From Rhodococcus antarcticus (lineage in GTDB: Bacteria; Actinomycetota; Actinomycetes; Mycobacteriales; Mycobacteriaceae): 64,000 nt of DNA. The notes under the pieces were generated by a model, which saw only the letters and a list, made by a program, of their open reading frames with translations, did not search any database and had not been told where the DNA came from. The stretch covers positions 2,046,001-2,110,000 of the forward strand of contig NZ_CP110615.1 in assembly GCF_026153295.1 (NCBI RefSeq). The letters are read 5' to 3'. The first letter of the stretch is position 1. Every line of letters starts with the position of its first letter. A program made the translations under genes and the position numbers. Below are positions 57,515 through 64,000 of the stretch, piece after piece.

Positions 57515-57660
57515 TCCTTCTTCCGCTCATCCGCCTACCGGGTTAGCTGACGGGTTCGGGCTGGGAAGAGTCAGCCCTACCTCGTGCCCGACAACAGGCA
57601 CGACGATTCACCCCGGTGAGAACCTGGGTTCCCGGTTCGACTCCCCCGACGGTGTCGATT
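57515..57660 (-). ncRNA. Cyclic di-AMP (ydaO-yuaA) riboswitch
   Basis: The leader contains the order of conserved blocks I associate with the c-di-AMP riboswitch: GUCGGGGGAG with CCGGGAACCC, then GGGGUGAAUC (57614-57605 region), then CCCGAACCCGUCAGCUAACC and GGUAGGCGG shortly before AAGGAG. Two hairpins are visible, GUGCC-UGUUGUC-GGGCAC and GGGCUG-ACUCUUCC-CAGCCC. In actinobacteria this class precedes genes for wall hydrolases such as NlpC/P60 and Rpf proteins, and c-di-AMP turns them off. I cannot run a covariance model, so the ends are approximate. Confidence 0.85.
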
Positions 57661-57718
57661 CGGCGGTGACCTCCGCCGTCGTCCGAGGTGGACGACTGGA
57701 CGCCGGTAGGTCTCGGTC

Positions 57719-57748
57719 AGGTTACGGACCAGGAGGCCGCTGTGTCCA
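57719..57748 (-). promoter_or_regulatory. Candidate promoter of the riboswitch transcript
   Basis: Minus strand TGGACA (57748-57743) and TAACCT (57724-57719), spacer 18 bp. Transcription would begin about 55 nt before the first riboswitch block. Confidence 0.45.
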
Positions 57749-57823
57749 CCGGTGCGCTCCGGCGCGCCAGCGGGCAGCGGAAGTGACCCGTGCCACACCA
57801 CCCTGCTGCCGGTGCGAGGGCCC

Positions 57824-57857
57824 GCTGACCCCGACCCCCCGCTGACCCCGACCCCCC
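57824..57857. repeat. 17-bp direct repeat, two copies
   Basis: GCTGACCCCGACCCCCC occurs twice in tandem (57824-57840, 57841-57857), just downstream of the small Cys-rich gene. No role is evident. Confidence 0.8.
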
Positions 57858-57895
57858 GCGGGCCGCCGAACCCGCCGGCGTGGTGGCCGCCGTGC

Positions 57896-58216
57896 TCAGC
57901 CGGCGCGGCGGGCCGAGACCGGTGCCGCGGCCGGCCGCACCCGCAGGCCCGCCACGAGACCGGCCTCCGCGAGCACCGCCAGCGCGCGGCGCTCCTCCGC
58001 GTCGAGGTCCCCCGGCAGCGGGGCCCCACCGACCAGCACGCCCTCCAGCTCGACGGACGGCCTCCCGCTCCGCACCACGGTCGGGCGGGGCCGCTGGGGC
58101 GGCGCCGGGGTGCTCGACCGGGTGCCCGGCAGCCCGAGGAGCACGGAGACCACGCAGTCCCCGCAGGCGGGGCCGCGGACCGGGCAGGTGTCGCAGTCGA
58201 TGTGCAGTGGGTGCAC
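57896..58216 (-). CDS. Small Cys-rich conserved protein
   Basis: A 106-residue protein. The N-terminus VHPLHIDCDTCPVRGPACGDCV has four Cys (C-x2-C and C-x2-C) that may bind a metal. The middle is Pro/Arg-rich and variable; the C-terminal DLDAEERRALAVLAEAGLVAGLRV is a conserved-looking helix. GTG with GAGGGAG upstream; TAGCGT at 58274-58269 may be its -10. I recognise the type from other actinobacteria but know no function. Confidence 0.7.
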   Translation of the reverse strand: MHPLHIDCDTCPVRGPACGDCVVSVLLGLPGTRSSTPAPPQRPRPTVVRSGRPSVELEGVLVGGAPLPGDLDAEERRALAVLAEAGLVAGLRVRPAAAPVSARRAG

Positions 58217-58311
58217 GGAGCACTCCCTCTCACCGGTGGCCGGGGTGGTCCCGGCCGGGTTGGGGCGCACGCTAGGGACCAGCACCGACAGTTCCGGCTC
58301 GGGCACCGAGC

Positions 58312-60093
58312 TCAGGCCCCGCTGTACTCCCAGTGCCACGGCTCCTCGCGGTCGCCGCCCTGCCGCGCCCAGCTGGGGTGGACCCACCCGAAGGCGCCGG
58401 CGTTCGCCGTCATCCACGCGTGCTGCGCCGTGGAGTAGCTCTCGATGCCCCCGCAGAGGTCCACGGCCAGGCCCCAGCCGTGGTTGCTGGTGCCAGGCAC
58501 CGCGGCCAGCGCGGGCTTGCGGCCGTAGAGGTCCACCTGCTCGGCGTAGGGCCGGTAGGAGTCGGTCATGCACAGCGGGGAGCCGAACTGGCCCTGGTAC
58601 GAGGCGGACAGCTCGGCGATGGTCTGGGCGGCGTCGCAGCGCAGCCGGTGCGAGCCGATGCCCACCGCGCACAGCGCCGAGGCCGGGATGAGTCCGTTCG
58701 GGAAACCACCCCAGGCGAGCGACCCGTCGGTCGACGGCGTGGAGACCACCCCGCCGCAGCTGCGGGGCACCCGTCCGGCCGCCGGCTGCGGGACGTCCAC
58801 CGCCGGTCGCAGGCCCAGCGACGGCCGCGCGGCACCGAGCACCTGGTCGGCGGCGGGCCGGTCGGCCACCACCACGGCGGTCGTGCGGGCATCGGCGGTG
58901 AGCACGGTCGCGGAGTCCAGGACGTAGGCCACCGACTGCACACCGTCCTCGGCCGGGCCGACGAAGAGCAGGTCGCCGGGCTGGGTGTCGGCGGGGTCCA
59001 CCGGGACGCTGGTGGCCATGGCCTCGCCGGGGCTCGCGGGCAGCGGCAGCCCGGCCTGGGTGGACGTGGTGGACACCAGCCCGCCGCAGGACCACGAGCG
59101 GGGCCCGGTGCCCTTCGGCGAGTACGGCTGACCGAGGGTCGCGATGGCCACGGTGACGGCGCGCTGGGCCTCCGCCGACAGCACGAGGACCGTCGTGCCG
59201 CCACCCAGCGTGGCCTGGGCGACCCCGGGCTGCGTGGTGCCGGTGGACCTGCTCACCAGGGGCTGCAGACCGGTGGGCAGCACCGCGGGGTCCCGCAGCC
59301 GCGCGGCGGGCGGCGCGGCGATCCCCGCGGCGGCGAGGGTGTCGAGGTAGGTCTGCCAGTTGGCGGCGGTCTCGGTGTTGCGGGCCTGCTGGGCCTGCTG
59401 CAGGGCCACCACCTGGGCGTCGACGGCCGACAGCGCCCGACCGAGGTCCGCCGAGAGCGCCGAGGCCCGACCGCGCGCGTCGCCCTCGCGGGTGGCCAGC
59501 TCGGCCGCGGCGTCCCGGGCGGTCTGCGACCGGGCGGCGGCGGCGTCGCGGGCCGTCGTGGCCGACGCCCGCACGCCCATGGCCTCGGTGAGCACCCGGT
59601 TCTGCTGCTCGCGCACCGACGCCACGAGGTCGAGCCCGTCGAGCACCGCGTCCGGGCTGTCCGCGGTCAGCAGCACCTTGGCCGCGCTGGGTGGTCCGAG
59701 GTCGGTCCACAGGCTGCGGGTGTAGGCATCCACGGCGCCCTGGTCGGAGTCCACCCCGGACTGGGCCGCGGCCAGGTCCGCGTCCGCGGCGGCGAGGTCG
59801 GCGGCGGCGGCGTCGCTGGTGGCCTGCGCGGCGAGCACGTCGGTCTGCAGGGTGGTCAGCTCGTCCTGCACCGACGTGGCCTGGCGCTGGAGGTCGGCGA
59901 CGGCCGGGCTCGCGAACGCGTCGTCCCCGCGCTGGTCGGGCTGCGCGTCGGGGCTCACGCCGAACTCGTCGGGGCTGCCGGGCGTCGTCTGCTGCTGCGC
60001 CCGCGGAACCGGCGCCGCGTGCGCGGCGGGCGCGAGGCCCACCCCGAGCACGGCGACCAGGAGGGCGGCGGCGACGCGGGTGGTCAGGGTCAC
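58312..60093 (-). CDS. Degenerate NlpC/P60 - VanY carboxypeptidase fusion, secreted
   Basis: A 593-residue exported protein. Signal peptide cleaves near AAHA-APV; residues 45-260 are coiled coil; then an NlpC/P60-like domain and a C-terminal M15B/VanY D,D-carboxypeptidase domain. In the NlpC/P60 part Cys336 remains (SWSCGGLVS instead of DCSGLV) but the His of SHVGIY is replaced (QSVAYV), so it should be inactive. The VanY part keeps His538 and Asp545 in SNHGWGLAVD and His587 in EPWHWEY, so it should be active on D-Ala-D-Ala ends. The start GTG 60093 fits the signal peptide. Confidence 0.82.
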   Translation of the reverse strand: MTLTTRVAAALLVAVLGVGLAPAAHAAPVPRAQQQTTPGSPDEFGVSPDAQPDQRGDDAFASPAVADLQRQATSVQDELTTLQTDVLAAQATSDAAAADLAAADADLAAAQSGVDSDQGAVDAYTRSLWTDLGPPSAAKVLLTADSPDAVLDGLDLVASVREQQNRVLTEAMGVRASATTARDAAAARSQTARDAAAELATREGDARGRASALSADLGRALSAVDAQVVALQQAQQARNTETAANWQTYLDTLAAAGIAAPPAARLRDPAVLPTGLQPLVSRSTGTTQPGVAQATLGGGTTVLVLSAEAQRAVTVAIATLGQPYSPKGTGPRSWSCGGLVSTTSTQAGLPLPASPGEAMATSVPVDPADTQPGDLLFVGPAEDGVQSVAYVLDSATVLTADARTTAVVVADRPAADQVLGAARPSLGLRPAVDVPQPAAGRVPRSCGGVVSTPSTDGSLAWGGFPNGLIPASALCAVGIGSHRLRCDAAQTIAELSASYQGQFGSPLCMTDSYRPYAEQVDLYGRKPALAAVPGTSNHGWGLAVDLCGGIESYSTAQHAWMTANAGAFGWVHPSWARQGGDREEPWHWEYSGA

Positions 60094-60134
60094 ACCCGGT
60101 CCAACGCGCAGGCGGCCCTGCCGTGACGGCCGGG

Positions 60135-61421
60135 TCACCGGGCGAGCCGCTCGACGAGGACGGCCGACGCCACGGTGTGCGCACCGGACGCCCGCACCGA
60201 GTCGACCACCTCGCGGTCGGAGCTGGCCACCACCAGGGGGCGGCCCACCGGTTCGGCGGCCACCACGTCGCGGACGACGTCGTCGGCGATCACCCCGGCC
60301 GCGCTGAACAGCACCCGCACCCCGCGGGCCCACACCTGCCCACCGCGTGCGGTGACGGCCGCGCCGTCGAAGACCACCGTCACCTCCGCGGAGGTCCGGG
60401 CCGCCAGCAGCCCGAGGTCACGGACCAGACGGTCGCGCTGGGCGACGAGCTCGAGCTGGGGGTAGCCGGTCTTGGTCACGTTGTACCCGTCGACCACGAG
60501 GTGGGTGTTCGTGAGGGCCAGCGCGCGGTCCAGGGCCGCGAGGTCGCCCAGCCGGCTGCCCGCCGGGATGGACGCGGCAGCGCCGGTGAGCCCGTCGGCC
60601 GGGCGGGCACCCGTCGTCCCGGCCCGCACCCCGAGCTCGTGGCGCAGTCCCGCCGCCACCCCGCCGAGGGTGTCCAGGAGCAGGGCCAGGCGCAGCTCGT
60701 CGGCGTCGCGCGCCGCCCGGTCGGCGCGCAGCGCGACGTCCCTGGCGCCCTCGGCCCGCTCCGCGCGCACACGCTGGGCGGCGACGTCGGCCAGGGCCTC
60801 GTCCCGCTCGACGCGCACCCGGTCCAGCTCCGCCGTCGGGACGCTCTCGACCGGCTCGGACCGGGCCAGGGCGTCGGTGGCCTCGCGGAGGCGGCGACCC
60901 TGCTCGCGCAGCCGCTGGCGCAGCTTGTCCGCCCCGTCGTCGACCACGGCGGAGACGGGCACGGCACGGGTCCGGGCGAGCTCGGCCGTGACCCGCTCCA
61001 GCTCGCCGAGGACGCGACGGGTCTCGCGTCGGGCGCCCGCGAGCTCCGCGCGCAGGCCTGCGGTCAGGTCGATCCCGGCCGCCACGGTGACCAGCTCGGC
61101 GGCCCGCGGGTCGGCCAGCAGCACGGCGGCCGCGGCCGCCCGGGCGGGTTCGGGGCCATCGAGGTCGAGCTCCCAGGACGCCTGCGCCCGGGCGTGCTCG
61201 AGAACGGCCACCCGGAACCGGGGGTGCTCGACCAGCGCGGCCACGAGCACCGCGGCACCCAGGCGCGCCCGCTTGACGGGGGTGAACCGGCCGAGGTGGG
61301 CGACCGGGGCGGGGACGTCGGCCCGCGCGAGGGTGGGCAGGGCGGCGGCGGCCAGGGCCGCGAGCCGTTCACGCACGGCGGGAGGCAGGTCCCGGGGCCC
61401 GCGCGGCGGGGGCTCGGACAC
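60135..61421 (-). CDS. NYN domain (YacP-type) RNA-cleaving protein
   Basis: A 428-residue cytosolic protein. Residues 1-130 are helical and unrecognised; 130-260 are strongly coiled coil (ERVTAELARTR, EQGRRLREATDAL); the C-terminal NYN/YacP domain has LVVDGYNVTKTGYPQL, TVVFDGAAV, IADDVVRDVV and VASSDREV, with the metal-binding Asp residues in place. YacP-type proteins are ribonucleases of rRNA or mRNA. GTG at 61421 lies 7 nt after TACGCT (leaderless), back to back with the UvrC-like gene. Confidence 0.87.
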   Translation of the reverse strand: MSEPPPRGPRDLPPAVRERLAALAAAALPTLARADVPAPVAHLGRFTPVKRARLGAAVLVAALVEHPRFRVAVLEHARAQASWELDLDGPEPARAAAAAVLLADPRAAELVTVAAGIDLTAGLRAELAGARRETRRVLGELERVTAELARTRAVPVSAVVDDGADKLRQRLREQGRRLREATDALARSEPVESVPTAELDRVRVERDEALADVAAQRVRAERAEGARDVALRADRAARDADELRLALLLDTLGGVAAGLRHELGVRAGTTGARPADGLTGAAASIPAGSRLGDLAALDRALALTNTHLVVDGYNVTKTGYPQLELVAQRDRLVRDLGLLAARTSAEVTVVFDGAAVTARGGQVWARGVRVLFSAAGVIADDVVRDVVAAEPVGRPLVVASSDREVVDSVRASGAHTVASAVLVERLAR

Positions 61422-61428
61422 GGCGCCC

Positions 61429-61434
61429 AGCGTA
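61429..61434 (-). promoter_or_regulatory. -10 box for leaderless NYN mRNA
   Basis: TACGCT on the minus strand, 7 nt before the GTG at 61421. Confidence 0.6.
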
Positions 61435-61465
61435 GGGGCCGCCCTGTTCTGTCGGTGCGGCTGCC

Positions 61466-61471
61466 TACCGT
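61466..61471 (+). promoter_or_regulatory. -10 box for leaderless UvrC-like mRNA
   Basis: TACCGT on the plus strand, 8 nt before the ATG at 61480; only 31 bp separates it from the opposite -10. Confidence 0.6.
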
Positions 61472-61479
61472 CCCGCCCC

Positions 61480-63204
61480 ATGTCCACCGCGACCGCCCAG
61501 CTGACCTTCGACGAGCTCGGCACCCCCCTGCGCGACACCACGTTCGTGGTGGTGGACCTGGAGACCACCGGCGGCAGCGCAGGGGCGGACGCCATCACCG
61601 AGATCGGTGCGGTCAAGATCCGCGGCGGGCAGGTCATCGGCGAGCTCGCCACGCTGGTGGACAGCGGTCGCGGCGTCCCGCCGATGATCGCCGAGCTCAC
61701 CGGCATCACCACCGCCATGCTCGTCGGCGCCCCCAGCGTGCGCACCGTGCTGCCGAGCTTCCTGGAGTTCGCCGCCGGGGCCGTGCTGGTGGCGCACAAC
61801 GCCCCCTTCGACACCGGCTTCCTCCGCGCCGCGTGCACCGAGATGGGGATCGCCTGGCCCAGGCCGCCGGTGCTGTGCACGGTGAAGCTGGCCCGACGGG
61901 TGCTCACCCGCGACGAGGCGCCCTCGGTGCGGCTCTCCGCGCTGGCGCAGCTGTTCCACGCCACCACCACGCCCACCCACCGAGCCCTGGACGACGCGCG
62001 GGCCACGGTGGACGTCCTGCACGCGCTGCTGGAGCGGGTGGGCAACCTCGGGGTGCACAGCCTGGAGGAGCTGCTCGCGTTCCTGCCCGAGGTCACGGCC
62101 GGCCAGCGGCGCAAGCGTGGGCTCGCCGAGCACCTGCCGCACTCCCCCGGCGTGTACCTGTTCCGCGGGCCGGGCGAGGAGGTGCTCTACGTGGGAACCG
62201 CCACCGACCTGCACCGCCGGGTGCGCAGCTACTTCACCGGGTCCGAGACGCGCAGGCGCATCCGCGAGATGGTCAACCTGGCCGTGCGGGTGGACCACGT
62301 GGAGTGCGCGCACCCGCTGGAGGCCGGGGTCCGCGAGCTGCGGCTGCTCGGGGCGCACGCGCCGCCCTACAACCGCCGCTCCACCCACCCGCACCGCCGC
62401 TGGTGGGTGGTGCTCACCGACGAGGCGTTCCCCCGGCTGTCGGTGGTGCGCACCGAGCGGGAGGGTGCCCTGGGGCCCTTCCGCTCCCGGGGCGGGGCGA
62501 GCGAGGCGGCCGAGCTGCTCGCGGGGGCGAGCGGCCTGCGGACCTGCACACCCCGGATCTCTGCACGAACCCCCCGCGGCAGCCCCTGCGCCCTGCACGA
62601 GATGGGTCGCTGCGCGGCTCCGTGCGCCGGGCTGCAGTCCGCCGACGCCTACGGCGCCGGTCCCCGGGCGGTGGCCGCGGTGGTGGCGGGGACCGATGAC
62701 GCCGTGCTGCACACCGTCCGCACCCGCGTCGAGGAGCTCGCCGGCGCGGGCCGGTTCGAGTCGGCCGCCACGGCCCGGGACCAGGTCGTGGCACTGGTCC
62801 AGGTGCTGCGGCGTCGGCAGCGGCTGGGCGCCCTGGCGGCGGTGGACGAGCTGGTGGCCGCACGCCGGGACGGGGCCGGGGGCTGGCACCTGGTGGTCGT
62901 GCGCGCCGGGCGGCTGGCCGCGGCCGGCCACGCCGCGCGCGGGGTGGCCCCGGTGCCGCTGGTCGAGCTGCTGGTGGCCTCGGCCGAGACCGTCGTGCCG
63001 GGCCCGGGTCCGCTGCGCGGGGCGCCCGAGGAGGAGGTGGCGCTGGTCGCCCGCTGGCTGGAGGCACCGGGCACCCGGCTGGTCCGGACGAGCGGCCCGT
63101 GGGCCGAGCCGGCGTCCGGGGCGGGCTCCTGGGGTGCGTGGGCCCAGCGGGCGGGTGCCGCGGCGCAGGAGGCGGTCCACCCCCTCGGCCGGGGCTGGCC
63201 CTAG
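61480..63204 (+). CDS. DEDDh exonuclease - GIY-YIG UvrC-like fusion
   Basis: A 574-residue nuclease, orthologue of Rv2191. The N-terminal DEDDh exonuclease resembles DNA polymerase III epsilon: VVDLETTG (Asp26, Glu28), AHNAPFD (Asp111), and THRALDDARA (His167, Asp171). The middle is a UvrC-like GIY-YIG domain (PGVYLFRG then EVLYVGTATDLHRRVRSYF, about 223-252), and a Cys-containing segment CALHEMGRCAAPC follows, as in UvrC. It lacks the UvrC C-terminal nuclease and HhH domains. A role in DNA repair is inferred. Confidence 0.92.
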   Translation: MSTATAQLTFDELGTPLRDTTFVVVDLETTGGSAGADAITEIGAVKIRGGQVIGELATLVDSGRGVPPMIAELTGITTAMLVGAPSVRTVLPSFLEFAAGAVLVAHNAPFDTGFLRAACTEMGIAWPRPPVLCTVKLARRVLTRDEAPSVRLSALAQLFHATTTPTHRALDDARATVDVLHALLERVGNLGVHSLEELLAFLPEVTAGQRRKRGLAEHLPHSPGVYLFRGPGEEVLYVGTATDLHRRVRSYFTGSETRRRIREMVNLAVRVDHVECAHPLEAGVRELRLLGAHAPPYNRRSTHPHRRWWVVLTDEAFPRLSVVRTEREGALGPFRSRGGASEAAELLAGASGLRTCTPRISARTPRGSPCALHEMGRCAAPCAGLQSADAYGAGPRAVAAVVAGTDDAVLHTVRTRVEELAGAGRFESAATARDQVVALVQVLRRRQRLGALAAVDELVAARRDGAGGWHLVVVRAGRLAAAGHAARGVAPVPLVELLVASAETVVPGPGPLRGAPEEEVALVARWLEAPGTRLVRTSGPWAEPASGAGSWGAWAQRAGAAAQEAVHPLGRGWP

Positions 63205-63247
63205 GCTCGCGCCACGAGCCACGCCCCACCAGCGCAGGAGGTACGAC

Positions 63248-63523
63248 GTGATCACCGCGATCGTCATGGTGCACACCGCCGCCGACCGGATCCCCGAGGT
63301 CGCCCAGCAGATCGCGGACCTCGGCGGCGTGGCCGAGGTCTACTCCTGCGCCGGCGACGTCGACCTCGTCGTGGTCGTCCGGGTGCGCGAGCACGAGCAG
63401 ATCGCCGACGTCGTCACCGAGCACATCAGCAAGATCCCGGGGGTCCAGCGCACGGCCACCCACATCGCGTTCCGCTCGTACTCCAGCCAGGACGCCGAGG
63501 CCGGCTTCGAGGTCGGCGAGTAG
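63248..63523 (+). CDS. Lrp/AsnC ligand-binding domain protein (stand-alone)
   Basis: A 91-residue RAM (ACT-like) domain without the HTH of full Lrp/AsnC regulators. ITAIVMVHTAADRIPEVAQQIADLGGVAEVYSCAGDVDLVVVV and HISKIPGVQRTATHIAF are typical. Such domains form oligomers that bind small ligands such as amino acids. GTG with perfect AGGAGG upstream. Confidence 0.88.
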   Translation: MITAIVMVHTAADRIPEVAQQIADLGGVAEVYSCAGDVDLVVVVRVREHEQIADVVTEHISKIPGVQRTATHIAFRSYSSQDAEAGFEVGE

Positions 63524-63530
63524 CACACCC

Positions 63531-64000
63531 GTGACCAGGCGCAGCGCCACCGAGCTCCTCGACCTCGTGCTGGACGAGGGCAGCTTCACCTCCTGGGACA
63601 CCCCGCCGGTGGACGTGCACCCCGGTCCCGCCTACGCCGCCGAGCTGGCCGCCGCCCGGGCGAGCAGCGGGGTGGACGAGTCGGTGCTCACCGGGCGGGG
63701 CCTGGTGCACGGGCGGCCCGTGGCGGTGGTGGTGTGCGAGTTCGCCTTCCTGGCCGGATCCATCGGGGTGGCCGCCGCCGAGCGGCTCGTCTGCGCGGTG
63801 GAGCGGGCCACGGCCGAGCGCCTGCCGCTGCTCGCGGCACCGGTCTCGGGGGGAACCCGCATGCAGGAGGGCACCCTCGCGTTCCTGCAGATGGTGAAGA
63901 TCGCCGCGGCCATCACCACGCACAAGGCCGCGCGGCTGCCGTACCTGGTCTACCTGCGCCACCCCACGACCGGCGGCGTCTTCGCCTCCTGGGGGTCGCT
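63531..64000 (+). CDS. Acyl-CoA carboxylase carboxyltransferase (partial)
   Basis: The first 156 codons of a carboxyltransferase of the AccD/AccDA type; the gene runs off the right edge. SATELLDLVLDEGSFTSWDTPP, VLTGRGLVHGRPVAVVVCEFAFLAGSIG and PVSGGTRMQEGTLAFLQMVKIAAAI are crotonase-fold carboxyltransferase segments. No zinc finger is seen at the N-terminus. GTG lies 8 bp after the Lrp-like stop. Likely donor: carboxybiotin; acceptor acetyl-CoA or a relative. Confidence 0.83.
   Translation, partial: MTRRSATELLDLVLDEGSFTSWDTPPVDVHPGPAYAAELAAARASSGVDESVLTGRGLVHGRPVAVVVCEFAFLAGSIGVAAAERLVCAVERATAERLPLLAAPVSGGTRMQEGTLAFLQMVKIAAAITTHKAARLPYLVYLRHPTTGGVFASWGS

Larger units (their letters stand above)
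57503..57895 (-). other. Long leader region of the NlpC/P60 gene
   Basis: This 393-bp gene-free stretch holds, in minus-strand order: a 17-bp direct repeat (57857-57824), a candidate promoter (57748-57719) and the riboswitch (57660-57515) followed by the ribosome site AAGGAG. I see no other gene. Confidence 0.7.

Noticed and set aside
58312-60093. Pseudogene
   Set aside because: The frame is intact with signal peptide and complete VanY motifs; only the NlpC/P60 catalytic His is lost.

Overview
The window is very G+C-rich (most 60-base stretches are 70-78% G+C) and reads as an actinobacterial chromosome of the Mycobacteriales/Pseudonocardiales group. The evidence is a dcw (division and cell wall) cluster in mycobacterial order with an actinobacterial FtsZ tail, then orthologues of the M. 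tuberculosis Rv2169c-Rv2191 block in nearly the same order. A PPE/EspG/DUF3558 cassette and abundant GTG starts fit as well. The PPE-DUF3558-EspG arrangement and the carotenoid genes favour a Pseudonocardiales-like or Rhodococcus-like genome over Mycobacterium itself; this placement is inference.

1-16668 (minus strand): mraZ, rsmH, ftsL-like, ftsI, murE, murF, mraY, murD, ftsW, murG, murC, ftsQ, ftsZ and the start of pgeF. Most junctions overlap by 4 bp (GTGA), implying translational coupling. 17061-21603 (plus): a divergent MoxR ATPase - DUF58 - transglutaminase operon. The shared 392-bp intergenic region carries two near-identical, inverted MraZ-type box pairs, one inside the mraZ promoter and one facing moxR.

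21701-24859 (minus): DUF3040 protein, then an apparent SOS unit of SAV_6107-type HEPN protein, methyltransferase and DNA polymerase IV. A perfect LexA box and a 15-bp hairpin lie ahead of it.

25085-38132: GNAT, CrtO-like ketolase, CruF hydratase, LppM, a GT2 glycosyltransferase, a CDP-alcohol phosphatidyltransferase, MetF, CrtE, CrtI, two mannosyltransferases of lipomannan type, and CrtB. Carotenoid genes are interleaved with polyprenyl-dependent mannan genes. Together they predict a glycosylated keto/hydroxy carotenoid, but no lycopene cyclase is present.

38170-44273: an Rv2175c-type DNA-binding protein, a four-gene type VII secretion substrate cassette of lower G+C without secretion machinery, and a PknL kinase with five PASTA repeats. 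44292-51827: class II DAHP synthase, exoribonuclease, esterase, ROK kinase, ArsA-type ATPase, two SRPBCC proteins and a metallophosphoesterase. The phosphoesterase start codon region is repeated four times as a 17-bp tandem array, making a chain of coupled mini-ORFs. 51998-64000: FadD15, PimB, a HExxH peptidase, a RipA-like NlpC/P60 hydrolase behind a probable c-di-AMP riboswitch, a degenerate NlpC/P60-VanY fusion, a NYN ribonuclease, a DEDDh/GIY-YIG UvrC-like protein, an AsnC-type ligand domain and the start of a carboxyltransferase.

At least eleven genes have a TANNNT -10 box 6-8 nt before an ATG/GTG, the signature of leaderless mRNA, and this was used to choose several starts. I saw no tRNA, rRNA, insertion sequence or CRISPR array.
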